A stretch of 61,420 nt of DNA from an uncultured Dokdonia sp. (GCA_913060645.1 CAJXSW010000003.1:1-61420), one strand, 5' to 3'; positions 53,604 through 61,420 are shown, numbered from the stretch's first letter. Notes: generated by a model not told the origin, from the sequence alone. Program-made: numbers and translations.

Positions 53604-55223
53604 TTACTTCTTAGCCTGTTTTTTCTTTCTAAAGAAAGACCATCCTATGTATAATAATAAGGCTCCTAAAAACCAGTAGCGATAACTTACTAAAGGTCCA
53701 TTACCACCTACGGTTGTAAATACACGATCCCATCGTATTCCGTTAAAACCAGGAACGTTTGCGTCTTTACTAAACCATACAAACACAGGCTTACCTACTA
53801 CGTGATTAAAAGGAACGTAACCCCACGCTCTCGCATCTTGCGAGTTGTGACGGTTGTCACCCATTAACCAGTAATAATTTTGCTCAAAAGTATACTCGGT
53901 AAGAGGTTCGCCGTTCATTAATATCTGATTACCATTAACTGTGATTTCACGTTCTCTACCCATTTCATAACCTTCATACACTTCAATGATGCGTTGGTAA
54001 TAAGGTAGACTTTCTGAGTTTATCGCTACTGTCGTACCCTCTTCTGGAATGTAAATAGGTCCAAAGTTATCTACACTAGAAGCTCGGCCTGGCATAGCTC
54101 CAAAGATCCCTGTGTTATTTTCTCTAGCCTCATATCGTGTGCGTTCAATACTTATGATATTGGCATTGTTTTTTAATTTTTCAATGGCTGCTTCACTCGC
54201 GTGTGCCATGTGCTCATAAGGTCCGTTTGGTCCTTCTGCTCCAGATAAATAAATATCAGAAATCTCATAACGACCATTTACCAGATCTGTAGGTACTACA
54301 TAATTCCCATTTGCATCTGTAGCCCGTTTTACGAGTAGCTCTTTAGACACAATCTTATAGCTAAACTGTATACGAGCACGATCTGGAAGATCATTTTGCT
54401 CTCCATTGATATATACATAACCATCGCGTACCTCAAGAGAATCTCCAGCTATTCCTACAGCTCTCTTAACATAGTTAGACTTCTTGTCAATAGGTTTACG
54501 CACACTACCACGCATGTGCCCAGGTGTAATATCTGTAAGCGTATCAACTGGCCAACTAAATACAACAATATCATTACGTTTGATATCTTGAAAACCAGGA
54601 AGTCTAAAGTAAGGTAATTGTGGTCGTGTTAAGTAACTTTTTGTTTTTGTACCGTAGATGGTGTCATGTAGCATAGGTGTTGCTACGGTAGTGATAGGTG
54701 TTCTCGCTCCATAATGAAATTTACTTACAAACAACCAATCGCCTACAAGTAATGTTTTTTCTAGTGATGAAGACGGGATTACAAATGGCTGCATGAAATA
54801 TGTATGCACTAATGTGGCTGCTACTATTGCAAATAGCAGTGAGCTTGTCCACTCACCGCTAGGCGATTTTGGATTAATATCTCTGTCGCGTTTGTATGGA
54901 GCGTCTGTGGCGTAGTTGATATAGTATAAATACAAGCCTCCTGTGAGCACCGTAAGTGCTGTATCCTTAAATGTGTTAAAGCCAAATGATCTAGCAGTTT
55001 CTACCCATACTACAGGTATCATAATAAGGTTTACAATAGGTACAAATAGTAAAATTGTCCACCACTTAGGACGATTTATAATACCCATGAGTACTACTGC
55101 ATTGTAAACTGGTACTGCTGCTTCCCATGCTTTACGACCAGCACGTACGTAGAGTTTCCAAGTTCCAGCAAAGTGTACTGCTTGAACGATTAGGAAAAAT
55201 ATAAACCATTGTATAAGTGTCAT
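53604..55223 (-). CDS. lepB: Signal peptidase I (long Bacteroidetes form)
   Basis: 539 residues, nearly double the E. coli enzyme (324). It starts with two or three membrane helices and a DUF-like hydrophobic region (about 1-125). The catalytic domain follows: QPFVIPSSSLEKTLLVGDW with the nucleophilic Ser (about 145), KSNYVKRAVGIAGDSLEV with the general-base Lys (about 250), a 160-residue insert, and GDNRHNSQDARAWGYVP (about 457). A last helix (YRYWFLGALLLYIGWSFF) lies near the C-terminus. It removes signal peptides at the outer face of the inner membrane. Confidence 0.95.
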   Translation of the reverse strand: MTLIQWFIFFLIVQAVHFAGTWKLYVRAGRKAWEAAVPVYNAVVLMGIINRPKWWTILLFVPIVNLIMIPVVWVETARSFGFNTFKDTALTVLTGGLYLYYINYATDAPYKRDRDINPKSPSGEWTSSLLFAIVAATLVHTYFMQPFVIPSSSLEKTLLVGDWLFVSKFHYGARTPITTVATPMLHDTIYGTKTKSYLTRPQLPYFRLPGFQDIKRNDIVVFSWPVDTLTDITPGHMRGSVRKPIDKKSNYVKRAVGIAGDSLEVRDGYVYINGEQNDLPDRARIQFSYKIVSKELLVKRATDANGNYVVPTDLVNGRYEISDIYLSGAEGPNGPYEHMAHASEAAIEKLKNNANIISIERTRYEARENNTGIFGAMPGRASSVDNFGPIYIPEEGTTVAINSESLPYYQRIIEVYEGYEMGREREITVNGNQILMNGEPLTEYTFEQNYYWLMGDNRHNSQDARAWGYVPFNHVVGKPVFVWFSKDANVPGFNGIRWDRVFTTVGGNGPLVSYRYWFLGALLLYIGWSFFRKKKQAKK

Positions 55224-55277
55224 CTGTAGTATTTTGAATCTGTAAGTTGGTCTTACGTTATTAGATATTGTTACAAG

Positions 55278-55982
55278 TTAAAGACCTAAAACGTCTCTCA
55301 TAGTGAAAACTCCTTGTTTTCCTTGTAACCATTCTGCTGCAACTACGGCTCCTAAAGCAAATCCTTGTCTAGAATGAGCTTCGTGGCTTAAGGTAATCGT
55401 GTCTATCTCACTTTTGTAGTTGATAATATGTGTGCCGGGTACAGTTCCTTCTCTCTCGGCAGTGATTGGAAGGTGATTTTCTTGTATGTTCTGTCCTTCA
55501 TTAAGATCCCAGCTTGTATAGTCTGATGCTTCAATAACACCTTCTGCTAGTGTGATAGCGGTCCCGCTAGGTGCGTCTAGTTTTTGAGTGTGGTGTATCT
55601 CGGTCATATCGACTTTATAGTCTTTATGAGGTGCCATGATAGCTGCGAGTTTTCTATTAAACTCAAAAAATAAATTAACGCCTACGCTAAAGTTTGAAGC
55701 GTATATAAATCCACCTTTGTTTTTAGTACAAAGAGTAACCATATCTTGATAGTTGTCTAGCCAGCCTGTCGTTCCAGAAACAACAGGTACTCCTGCTTCA
55801 AAACATTTTGTGAGATGGTCTACAGCGCTATCTGGGATGCTAAAGTCAATCGCAACATCTGCATCTGCTAGTGTAAAGCTCTCAGGAGAGTTTACTCTTG
55901 CTACAATCTCGTGACCTCTATCTGTGGCAATGCTTTCGATGGTTTTACCCATTTTTCCATAGCCTAGGAGTGCTATTTTCAT
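55278..55982 (-). CDS. dapB: 4-hydroxy-tetrahydrodipicolinate reductase
   Basis: 234 residues. NAD(P) motif GYGKMGKTI (7-15) and the substrate motif HHTQKLDAPSGTA (about 134-146), with the catalytic His and Lys. It is shorter than E. coli DapB (273), as in other Bacteroidetes. Lysine and diaminopimelate synthesis. In the operon it sits 3 bases after the DUF5683 gene and 54 bases before lepB. Confidence 0.96.
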   Translation of the reverse strand: MKIALLGYGKMGKTIESIATDRGHEIVARVNSPESFTLADADVAIDFSIPDSAVDHLTKCFEAGVPVVSGTTGWLDNYQDMVTLCTKNKGGFIYASNFSVGVNLFFEFNRKLAAIMAPHKDYKVDMTEIHHTQKLDAPSGTAITLAEGVIEASDYTSWDLNEGQNIQENHLPITAEREGTVPGTHIINYKSEIDTITLSHEAHSRQGFALGAVVAAEWLQGKQGVFTMRDVLGL

Positions 55983-55985
55983 ATA

Positions 55986-56588
55986 CTAAAACTTGTAATT
56001 AAAAGAGAGTCCATAATTAATGGTCTGCCCTAAGTCGTCAAAATAGAGTGCTGGACCAAAGGTCAAGTCATCATCCACATCATATTGCGATAAGTGAGCA
56101 TCTACATTTGCCTCTATAATCTGGAGAATATAAACCCCAGCAGAGACAAGGATAAAAAGGTCTCTTCTTTTTCTAAATTGTTCTTGACCATTAAGAAGTG
56201 CATCATCAGAAAAGATTTCGGTGGTGGTGCCATCTTCATTTATTGTGGTAAACTCGTCTATACGACCAGCAAGTCTTTCCTTAAAAGCTGTTCTAAAACG
56301 TTCTGACTGATTACCATTAAAGGATACACCATATATCGTAGAGCCTAGAGCTCCGTATACTAATGGAAGTTTCCAGTAATCTTTATTATAAATTTGACCT
56401 AGACCTGGAAGTACGGCACCATAAAATGCGGCTTTAGCCGGTCTCAATGGGTCGTAAGGTTCTTTGCTAGATGCACCTTCTACCTTGTCTGCATCTATGA
56501 TAGCTTCTGCAGGAGCGTCTTGTTGCGCTTTCGCGAAAGCGTAAAAACACAATAAAAAAACCAGTAAGAGGTATTTGTTACTTTGCAC
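55986..56588 (-). CDS. DUF5683 exported membrane protein
   Basis: 200 residues, start GTG at 56588 (no ATG in frame upstream without entering parB). Signal peptide (about 1-21) ends YAFAKAQQ; the AFAKA part is encoded by a palindrome. DPLRPAKAAFYGAVLPGLGQIYNKDYWKLPLVYGALG is the DUF5683 signature and holds hydrophobic helices. Flavobacteria keep this gene between parB and dapB. Function unknown. It overlaps parB by 11 bases, implying translational coupling. Confidence 0.9.
   Translation of the reverse strand: MQSNKYLLLVFLLCFYAFAKAQQDAPAEAIIDADKVEGASSKEPYDPLRPAKAAFYGAVLPGLGQIYNKDYWKLPLVYGALGSTIYGVSFNGNQSERFRTAFKERLAGRIDEFTTINEDGTTTEIFSDDALLNGQEQFRKRRDLFILVSAGVYILQIIEANVDAHLSQYDVDDDLTFGPALYFDDLGQTINYGLSFNYKF
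56527..56542. repeat. CGCTTTCGCGAAAGCG palindrome (coding)
   Basis: Full element encoding the end of the DUF5683 signal peptide (A-F-A-K-A on the minus strand). Confidence 0.95.
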
Positions 56589-57483
56589 TATTGATTAATT
56601 TCTGTAAGCGATTAAAGTCCTCTTCTGAAGAAAAGGGAATAGAAATTTTTCCGCGACCATTTTTTGCTACTTTGATATCTACTTTAGCTCCAAAATACTC
56701 GGCAAACTCTTTAGTTCCTTTTTTAATGAACTTAGGAGTTTCTTCCTTTTGCTCTGTAGGTGTTTCAATAATAGAGGTGGCATGATAATTCTTTACCAGT
56801 GCCTCAGTCTGTCTTACCGAAAGTTTTTCTTGTAAGATTTTTTCATAGATATCCAGTTGGTCACTAGTATCATCTACATTGATGAGTGCACGACCATGTC
56901 CCATAGACAAGAAGCCATCACGCATTCCCGTTTGTACAATAGGATCAAGCTTTAATAAGCGTAAGTAATTTGTGATTGTAGATCTATTTTTACCCACGCG
57001 GTCACTCATTTGCTCCTGCGTTAGGTTAATCTCATCTATTAATCGCTGGTATGAAAGTGCGATTTCTATAGGATCAAGATCTTGTCTCTGTATATTTTCA
57101 ACAAGAGCCATCGTAAGACTCTCATTATCATTTGCGATACGTATGTATGCAGGAATGGTAGCGTTGCCTATTAACTTTGAAGCTCTATAACGACGCTCTC
57201 CAGAAACCAATTGGTACTTACCAAAACTCATCTTACGCACAGTAATTGGCTGTATAACGCCTAGTTCACGTATAGATGAGGCAAGCTCTCTTAAAGTTTC
57301 CTCATTAAAACTTGTACGGGGTTGAAAAGGATTGACATCAATATCACCTAGATCTAGCTCAATGATATTACCTACAACCTTGTCTGCATTTTTATCTTCG
57401 GCGCTCTTAATGTCGTTTTCTGGATCTTTCAGTAATGCCGAAAGTCCGCGACCTAGCGCTTGTTTTTTTGTTGCTTTAGCCAT
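56578..57483 (-). CDS. parB: Chromosome partitioning protein ParB
   Basis: 301 residues. N-terminal motif LGRGLSALL, then the CTP-binding ParB-N domain (NPFQPRTSF, GERRYRASKLIG), a helix-turn-helix (EQMSDRVGKNRSTITNYLRLL) and a C-terminal dimer domain. ParB binds parS, slides as a CTP clamp and works with ParA. I saw no good parS (TGTTTCACGTGAAACA) in the window. It begins 1 base after parA. Confidence 0.97.
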   Translation of the reverse strand: MAKATKKQALGRGLSALLKDPENDIKSAEDKNADKVVGNIIELDLGDIDVNPFQPRTSFNEETLRELASSIRELGVIQPITVRKMSFGKYQLVSGERRYRASKLIGNATIPAYIRIANDNESLTMALVENIQRQDLDPIEIALSYQRLIDEINLTQEQMSDRVGKNRSTITNYLRLLKLDPIVQTGMRDGFLSMGHGRALINVDDTSDQLDIYEKILQEKLSVRQTEALVKNYHATSIIETPTEQKEETPKFIKKGTKEFAEYFGAKVDIKVAKNGRGKISIPFSSEEDFNRLQKLINSAK

Positions 57484-57484
57484 T

Positions 57485-58252
57485 CTAGCTATTATTTTTT
57501 GTAATAAGTTCTTGAGCTAGGCTCAAGTAATTAGTTGCTCCTTTACTTGCTGCATCGTAGTTAATAATGCTTTCGCCATAACTAGGTGCCTCACTTAAAC
57601 GTACGTTACGTTGTATGATTGTCTCAAAAACCATTTCACTAAAATGTTTTTGAACCTCTTCAACTACTTGATTAGATAATCGTAGTCTTGAATCAAACAT
57701 TGTGAGCAAAAGTCCTTCGATATCTAAATCTGGGTTGTGAATTTTTTGAACACTTTTTATAGTATTTAATAATTTTCCTAATCCCTCTAGCGCAAAATAC
57801 TCACATTGAATTGGGATAATTACAGAATCTGCCGCTGTAAGCGCATTAAGTGTAAGTAAGCCCAGTGACGGTGCGCAATCTATAAGAATATAGTCATATT
57901 GCTCTCTCAAATGCCCTATAGCTTTCTTCATCATGTACTCACGAGATTCCTTATCTACAAGTTCTATTTCTATAGCAACAAGGTCAATGTGTGCAGGTAT
58001 GATATCAAGATTAGGGGAAGACGTTTTTATAATCGCTTCCTCTGCATTGTTAGTATGTTCTAGCAGTTGGTAAGTTCCTATCTCTACACCTTCTACATCA
58101 ATGCCTAGTCCAGAGGTTGCATTAGCCTGAGGATCTGCATCAATAAGGAGTACTTTTTTCTCTAGCACGCCTAGTGAGGCAGCGAGATTAACAGAAGTAG
58201 TGGTCTTGCCCACACCACCTTTTTGGTTTGCAATAGCAATTATTTTACCCAT
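57485..58252 (-). CDS. parA: Chromosome partitioning ATPase ParA (Soj)
   Basis: 255 residues. Deviant Walker A KGGVGKTT (10-17), Walker A' LLIDADPQANAT (about 37-48) and Walker B YILIDCAPSLGLL. It has no N-terminal HTH, so it is the chromosomal Soj type. It is the first gene of the minus-strand run parA-parB-DUF5683-dapB-lepB-wbqC. Confidence 0.97.
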   Translation of the reverse strand: MGKIIAIANQKGGVGKTTTSVNLAASLGVLEKKVLLIDADPQANATSGLGIDVEGVEIGTYQLLEHTNNAEEAIIKTSSPNLDIIPAHIDLVAIEIELVDKESREYMMKKAIGHLREQYDYILIDCAPSLGLLTLNALTAADSVIIPIQCEYFALEGLGKLLNTIKSVQKIHNPDLDIEGLLLTMFDSRLRLSNQVVEEVQKHFSEMVFETIIQRNVRLSEAPSYGESIINYDAASKGATNYLSLAQELITKNNS

Positions 58253-58319
58253 AAAATTTGAGGACGATTAGGAGGTAAAAATACAATTTAAAATGGGTTA
58301 TTGAAATGGATTAGAAATG

Positions 58320-58346
58320 AAAAAGCCGAGAAGAATATTCTCGGCT
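58320..58346 (-). terminator. Intrinsic terminator of the dehydrogenase-cytochrome operon
   Basis: On the minus strand GCCGAGAA pairs with TTCTCGGC (58325-58332 with 58338-58345), then TTTTT. It separates this operon from parA. Confidence 0.85.
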
Positions 58347-58430
58347 CATCGATATTTTAAAAAGTAGTGGCTTACAGTGATAAAATCAGGACTACTATTT
58401 TTAATAATTATAAAATAAAATCACATATTT

Positions 58431-58856
58431 TTATTTTGAGATAGCTTTTACTTCTTCTTCGGTAATCATTTCTTTTTGAGTGTTCCCCCAATTATTCATA
58501 ATGTAGTTCATTACATCTGCCACCTCGTCTTCATAAAGTTCTAGGTTTGCCATCACGCCATTATAGTCAATACCGTTTACAGTTATAGGACCTTGTTGTC
58601 CATATTTTACAGCTTTTATTGCCTCTTTATAACGATCTTCTGTGAGCCAGTCTGAACCTGCCAGCGGCGGGAAAGTTCCTGCTACACCTTCTCCTTTGCC
58701 TAAGTGACATTGTATACAAAAGTCTTGATATACCTCTGCACCACGTTCTATTGATTCGGCAAGTGGGTCTTGTGATGTGTAAACTTCTTTTTCCGCTTTC
58801 GCGAAAAATAAAAACACACTAACTCCTGCCGTATATAAACTTATAAGTAGCTTCAT
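58431..58856 (-). CDS. Periplasmic c-type cytochrome
   Basis: 141 residues. A short N-terminal signal (about 1-20, ending FFAKAEKE, with FAKA from a palindrome) precedes a single haem site, C47-IQ-C50-H51, with GTFPPLAGSDWL and VMANLELYEDEVADVMNYIMNNW supplying the distal Met region. It is a class I cytochrome of the kind paired with periplasmic dehydrogenases. It overlaps the dehydrogenase gene by one base (TAATG), so it is its likely electron acceptor. Confidence 0.93.
   Translation of the reverse strand: MKLLISLYTAGVSVFLFFAKAEKEVYTSQDPLAESIERGAEVYQDFCIQCHLGKGEGVAGTFPPLAGSDWLTEDRYKEAIKAVKYGQQGPITVNGIDYNGVMANLELYEDEVADVMNYIMNNWGNTQKEMITEEEVKAISK
58797..58806. repeat. TTTCGCGAAA palindrome (coding)
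   Basis: Core copy at the signal-peptide end of the cytochrome c gene (minus strand, F-A-K-A frame); the outer right arm has decayed. Confidence 0.9.
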
Positions 58857-59971
58857 TATTTCTTAACTAGTTTAAGGATTCCTTTTCCTTCTACACCTAC
58901 ATAGATAGTGCCATTGTGATTAATCACATTACGCACACGACCTACATCTTCTAGTAACTTCTCACGAGCAACTACCTTGTCATTTTCTAAAATGGCAAGT
59001 TCTAGGTATTCAAATTTAAGCGAACCTATTAATAAGTTACCGTCAAGTTTTGCATCACCAGTATTGTTTGCAAAAGCCATCCCAGAAGGAGCGATAGAAG
59101 GAACCCAATAATACACCGGCTGCTCCATTCCCTCTTTTTCTGAAATCTCTGTAAATGTGGTTCCACTATAATTAATTCCATAAGAAATTACTGGCCACCC
59201 AAAGTTCTTGCCAGCTTCTGGAATATTAATTTCATCGCCTCCACGTGGTCCGTGCTCGTGTATCCATATCTTACCTGTCTCAGGATGCACAGTCATTCCT
59301 TGCGGATTACGATGTCCATAAGAGAAGATAGCTTCTTTTGCTCCGTCTTGACCTACAAAAGGATTATCTGCAGGGATGCTACCATCTGCATTAAGTCTAT
59401 AAATTTTACCTCCATCACGCGTAATATCTTGAGGGTTCTCATCTCTCTCACCACGATCCCCTATAGAAAAATACACATAACCATCCTTGTCAAATCGCAC
59501 ACGACTCCCAAAGTGATGTCCCTTTCGCGTGTTTGGGCTTCCTTTGTATAATACCTTCTTTTCGGTAAGCGCGCCGTCTTTTAATTTTGCTCTCATAAGT
59601 GCCGTCATCGCACCATCTTTTTCGCCTTCTGGTGATGAGTACGTAATGTAAATCCAGCCATTAGTCGCATAATCTGGATGCAAGCGTATGTCAAGTAAAC
59701 CACCTTGATTACGCGTTACCACCTCTGGAGCTCCAGTAATCATTGTCTTCTTGCCATCCTTAAAGTGTATGAGCTCTCCACTTTTTTCAGTGATAAGCAT
59801 AGACTCATCTGGCAATACCGCCAGTCCCCAAGGGTTAGTAAGTTCTGGAACAATAACCTCATAGGTATAATCTAGGTTTGAGGTTAGTGTGACATCATTT
59901 TCTCTAGTTTCTTGCGCGCAAGCCACACTTGTTACTAGCAATATGAGTATATGAGTAATGCGAATTTTCAT
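58856..59971 (-). CDS. PQQ-dependent sugar dehydrogenase (soluble, beta-propeller)
   Basis: 371 residues from ATG 59971; a slightly earlier ATG (59992) would put seven residues before the signal peptide (MKIRITHILILLVTSVACAQ). A six-bladed propeller of the GdhB/Asd family: NPWGLAVLPDESMLITEKSG, GLLDIRLHPDYATNGWIY, HHFGSRVRFDKDGYVYFSIGDRG, YGHRNPQGMTVHP and EHGPRGGDEIN are the conserved blades, the His of the first being the usual catalytic base. It would oxidise aldose sugars in the periplasm with PQQ. PQQ genes are not in the window. Confidence 0.92.
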   Translation of the reverse strand: MKIRITHILILLVTSVACAQETRENDVTLTSNLDYTYEVIVPELTNPWGLAVLPDESMLITEKSGELIHFKDGKKTMITGAPEVVTRNQGGLLDIRLHPDYATNGWIYITYSSPEGEKDGAMTALMRAKLKDGALTEKKVLYKGSPNTRKGHHFGSRVRFDKDGYVYFSIGDRGERDENPQDITRDGGKIYRLNADGSIPADNPFVGQDGAKEAIFSYGHRNPQGMTVHPETGKIWIHEHGPRGGDEINIPEAGKNFGWPVISYGINYSGTTFTEISEKEGMEQPVYYWVPSIAPSGMAFANNTGDAKLDGNLLIGSLKFEYLELAILENDKVVAREKLLEDVGRVRNVINHNGTIYVGVEGKGILKLVKK

Positions 59972-60144
59972 AAGATTTAATTTTAATGGCAAATTACAGA
60001 ATAATCACCACACTCTATGATGTATTAACAATTTGCAAACACTTGTTATAAGTTAGAATCTTATCTTTAATCTATGCAAGAGTAAGCTTGTAGTCAGTTA
60101 TATCACTTTTAGTGATAAAGCCATTCGTTTTCTTGATAACTTGC

Positions 60145-60176
60145 TTGTAAGGTTTGGCTTGTAAAACCTACTTTTG
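60145..60176 (+). promoter_or_regulatory. trxB promoter
   Basis: TTG (60145-60147), 21 bases, perfect TACTTTTG (60169-60176). Leader of about 72 bases that includes a palindrome. Confidence 0.75.
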
Positions 60177-60224
60177 TAAAGTAAATATTAATAAGAATTG
60201 TGCTATTGTAAAAGTGTTAATTAC

Positions 60225-60238
60225 GCTTTCGCGAAAGC
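60225..60238. repeat. GCTTTCGCGAAAGC palindrome
   Basis: 14-base perfect element in the trxB leader, 17 bases before the start codon, flanked by TTA and TAA as in the 22-base copy at 42738-42759. Confidence 0.92.
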
Positions 60239-60254
60239 TTAAAAATAATATAGT

Positions 60255-61262
60255 ATGTCAGTAGAAAAAGTAAAATGCCTTATCATAGGTTCAGGTCCAG
60301 CGGGATATACCGCAGCAATTTATGCGGCACGTGCAAATATGGCACCAGTTCTTTACCAAGGGCAGCAGCCAGGAGGACAGCTCACCACGACTAACGAGGT
60401 GGAGAACTTCCCAGGTTATGTAGATGGTGTGACTGGACCAGAAATGATGGTGCAGTTAATGAAGCAAGCACAGCGTTTTGATACAGATGTACGTGACGGA
60501 TGGGTGACTAAAGTAGATTTTTCTGGAGACGTGCATAAAGCGTGGATTAATGGAGAAAAGGAAATACACGCAGAATCAATCATCATCTCTACAGGAGCAA
60601 GTGCAAAATATTTAGGATTACCTTCTGAGCAGAAGTATCTTAAAATGGGTGGAGGTGTATCTGCCTGTGCCGTTTGTGATGGATTCTTTTATAGAGGTCA
60701 AGAGGTTGTAATCGTAGGTGCTGGAGATAGCGCCTGTGAGGAGGCGCACTACCTTTCTAAACTATGTAAAAAAGTAACGATGCTAGTACGTCGTGACGAG
60801 TTTAGAGCATCAAAAATTATGGCTGCTCGTGTTAAGAAAACAGAAAATATTGAGATCCTTTTCAACACAGAAACTGTTGAGGTGCTAGGTGACGATGTAG
60901 GTGTGACAGGAGCAAGAGTAAAGAATAATGTAACTGGTGAGGAACACGATATTGCTGCAACAGGATTTTTTGTAGCGATAGGGCATAAGCCTAACACAGA
61001 TATATTTAAAGAATATTTAAAGTTAGATGAAACTGGATATATTATCAATACTCCAGGAACTTCTAAAACAAACGTACCAGGCGTATTTGTATCTGGAGAT
61101 GCAGCAGATCACGTGTACCGTCAAGCAATCACCGCTGCCGGAACAGGATGTATGGCAGCCCTAGACGCAGAGCGATACCTAGCGTCAAAAGACGAGCTTC
61201 CACAAGATGAGCCAGGAGTAGGTTCTACTTATGTGGATGAAGTTCCAGCAGCACGACAGTAA
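60255..61262 (+). CDS. trxB: Thioredoxin-disulfide reductase
   Basis: 335 residues. FAD motif GSGPAGYTAAIYAARA (11-26), redox pair C138-AV-C141 (ACAVCDG), NADPH motif VIVGAGDSACEEAHYL, and the C-terminal VFVSGDAADHVYRQAITAAGTGCMAALDAERYL. It is about 15 residues longer than E. coli TrxB, ending in an acidic tail (DEPGVGSTYVDEVPAARQ). Transfers electrons from NADPH to thioredoxin. Own promoter at 60145-60176 and terminator at 61288-61317. Confidence 0.97.
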   Translation: MSVEKVKCLIIGSGPAGYTAAIYAARANMAPVLYQGQQPGGQLTTTNEVENFPGYVDGVTGPEMMVQLMKQAQRFDTDVRDGWVTKVDFSGDVHKAWINGEKEIHAESIIISTGASAKYLGLPSEQKYLKMGGGVSACAVCDGFFYRGQEVVIVGAGDSACEEAHYLSKLCKKVTMLVRRDEFRASKIMAARVKKTENIEILFNTETVEVLGDDVGVTGARVKNNVTGEEHDIAATGFFVAIGHKPNTDIFKEYLKLDETGYIINTPGTSKTNVPGVFVSGDAADHVYRQAITAAGTGCMAALDAERYLASKDELPQDEPGVGSTYVDEVPAARQ

Positions 61263-61287
61263 AGGACACACCTAATATAGAATTTAA

Positions 61288-61317
61288 AAACGACAGCGGG
61301 AGCTGTCGTTTTTTTTT
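61288..61317 (+). terminator. Intrinsic terminator of trxB
   Basis: AACGACAGC (61289-61297) pairs with GCTGTCGTT (61302-61310), loop GGGA, followed by a T-run to 61317. Confidence 0.92.
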
Positions 61318-61386
61318 GTTTGTTATACTTGTGGACATCTCCCGTCTAGTGACTTTATCTTCTCTTTGCAGGCATCTCCCTGACTC

Positions 61387-61420
61387 CTGTCTCTTATACA
61401 CATCTGACGCTGCCGACGAA
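61387..61420 (-). other. Nextera adapter left on the contig (not genomic)
   Basis: 61387-61405 is the reverse complement of the 19-base mosaic end and 61406-61419 continues into the Nextera read-1 adapter; the last base would be the start of the index region. Genomic sequence ends at about 61386. Confidence 0.97.

Noticed and set aside
53604-58252. parS site near parAB
   Set aside because: I looked for TGTTTCACGTGAAACA and close variants and saw none in this region or elsewhere in the window.
515-60238. TTTCGCGAAA palindromes as intrinsic terminators
   Set aside because: No T-run follows them, eight are inside genes, and separate true terminators exist nearby.
515-60238. Iterated palindrome as a CRISPR array
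   Set aside because: Copies are kilobases apart with no regular spacing; no cas genes are present.

Overview
The window reads as one complete assembled contig from a marine flavobacterium, most likely Dokdonia (formerly Krokinobacter). The strongest pointer is a rhodopsin at 8035-8877 whose length (280 aa) and key residues (N112, D116, Q123, D251, K255) match the light-driven sodium pump KR2 of Dokdonia eikasta position for position. Other pointers are the AT-rich base composition, promoters of the Bacteroidetes type (TTG, about 19-21 bases, TAnnTTTG), gliding and type IX secretion genes (gldA, a PorT-like gene), TamL, a GLPGLI protein and the absence of clear Shine-Dalgarno sites. Both ends (1-41 and 61387-61420) are Nextera library adapter, not genome.

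Layout. 42-4.8 kb: a truncated gene with a SIR2-like look, a GLPGLI/outer-membrane-barrel pair and a small secreted protein. 4.8-9.9 kb: pnp and rpsO, the sodium-pump rhodopsin and gldA. 10.1-14.4 kb: a phenylalanine/tyrosine operon (pheA, aminotransferase, tyrA, DAHP synthase-chorismate mutase). In front of it I see a complete transcription attenuator: promoter, 26-codon leader peptide packed with Phe/Tyr codons, antiterminator arm and intrinsic terminator. 15.2-19.4 kb: rsgA, dtd, a MazG-like gene, aroA, queA. 19.5-25.9 kb: a glyoxylate module with a RamB/ScfR-like regulator divergent from malate synthase and isocitrate lyase, followed by an alanine-glyoxylate aminotransferase. 26-35.3 kb: rlmN, prenyl synthase, accD, fbaA, tamL, an rRNA methyltransferase, porT, ubiE. 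35.5-40.4 kb: trkA-trkH-ypdA and ctlX. 40.7-53.6 kb: an SDR/DUF2867 protein, argS, a DUF721/lipoprotein/recF group, ribH, mutL, two rhomboids, a phosphodiesterase-family protein and WbqC. 53.6-58.3 kb: a minus-strand operon parA-parB-DUF5683-dapB-lepB-wbqC. 58.4-61.3 kb: a sugar dehydrogenase with its cytochrome c, and trxB.

Most genes are core housekeeping. No CRISPR array, transposase, prophage or tRNA/rRNA gene was seen. The most interesting non-coding structures are (1) the aromatic attenuator at 10113-10299, (2) a highly iterated palindrome, core TTTCGCGAAA and usually CGCTTTCGCGAAAGCG, present in 18 perfect copies (10 between genes, 8 inside genes), and (3) two nearly identical palindrome-plus-terminator units 4.2 kb apart. 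The light-driven sodium pump and the glyoxylate cluster lie within 12-16 kb of each other; this may matter because light has been reported to raise glyoxylate-shunt expression in Dokdonia.
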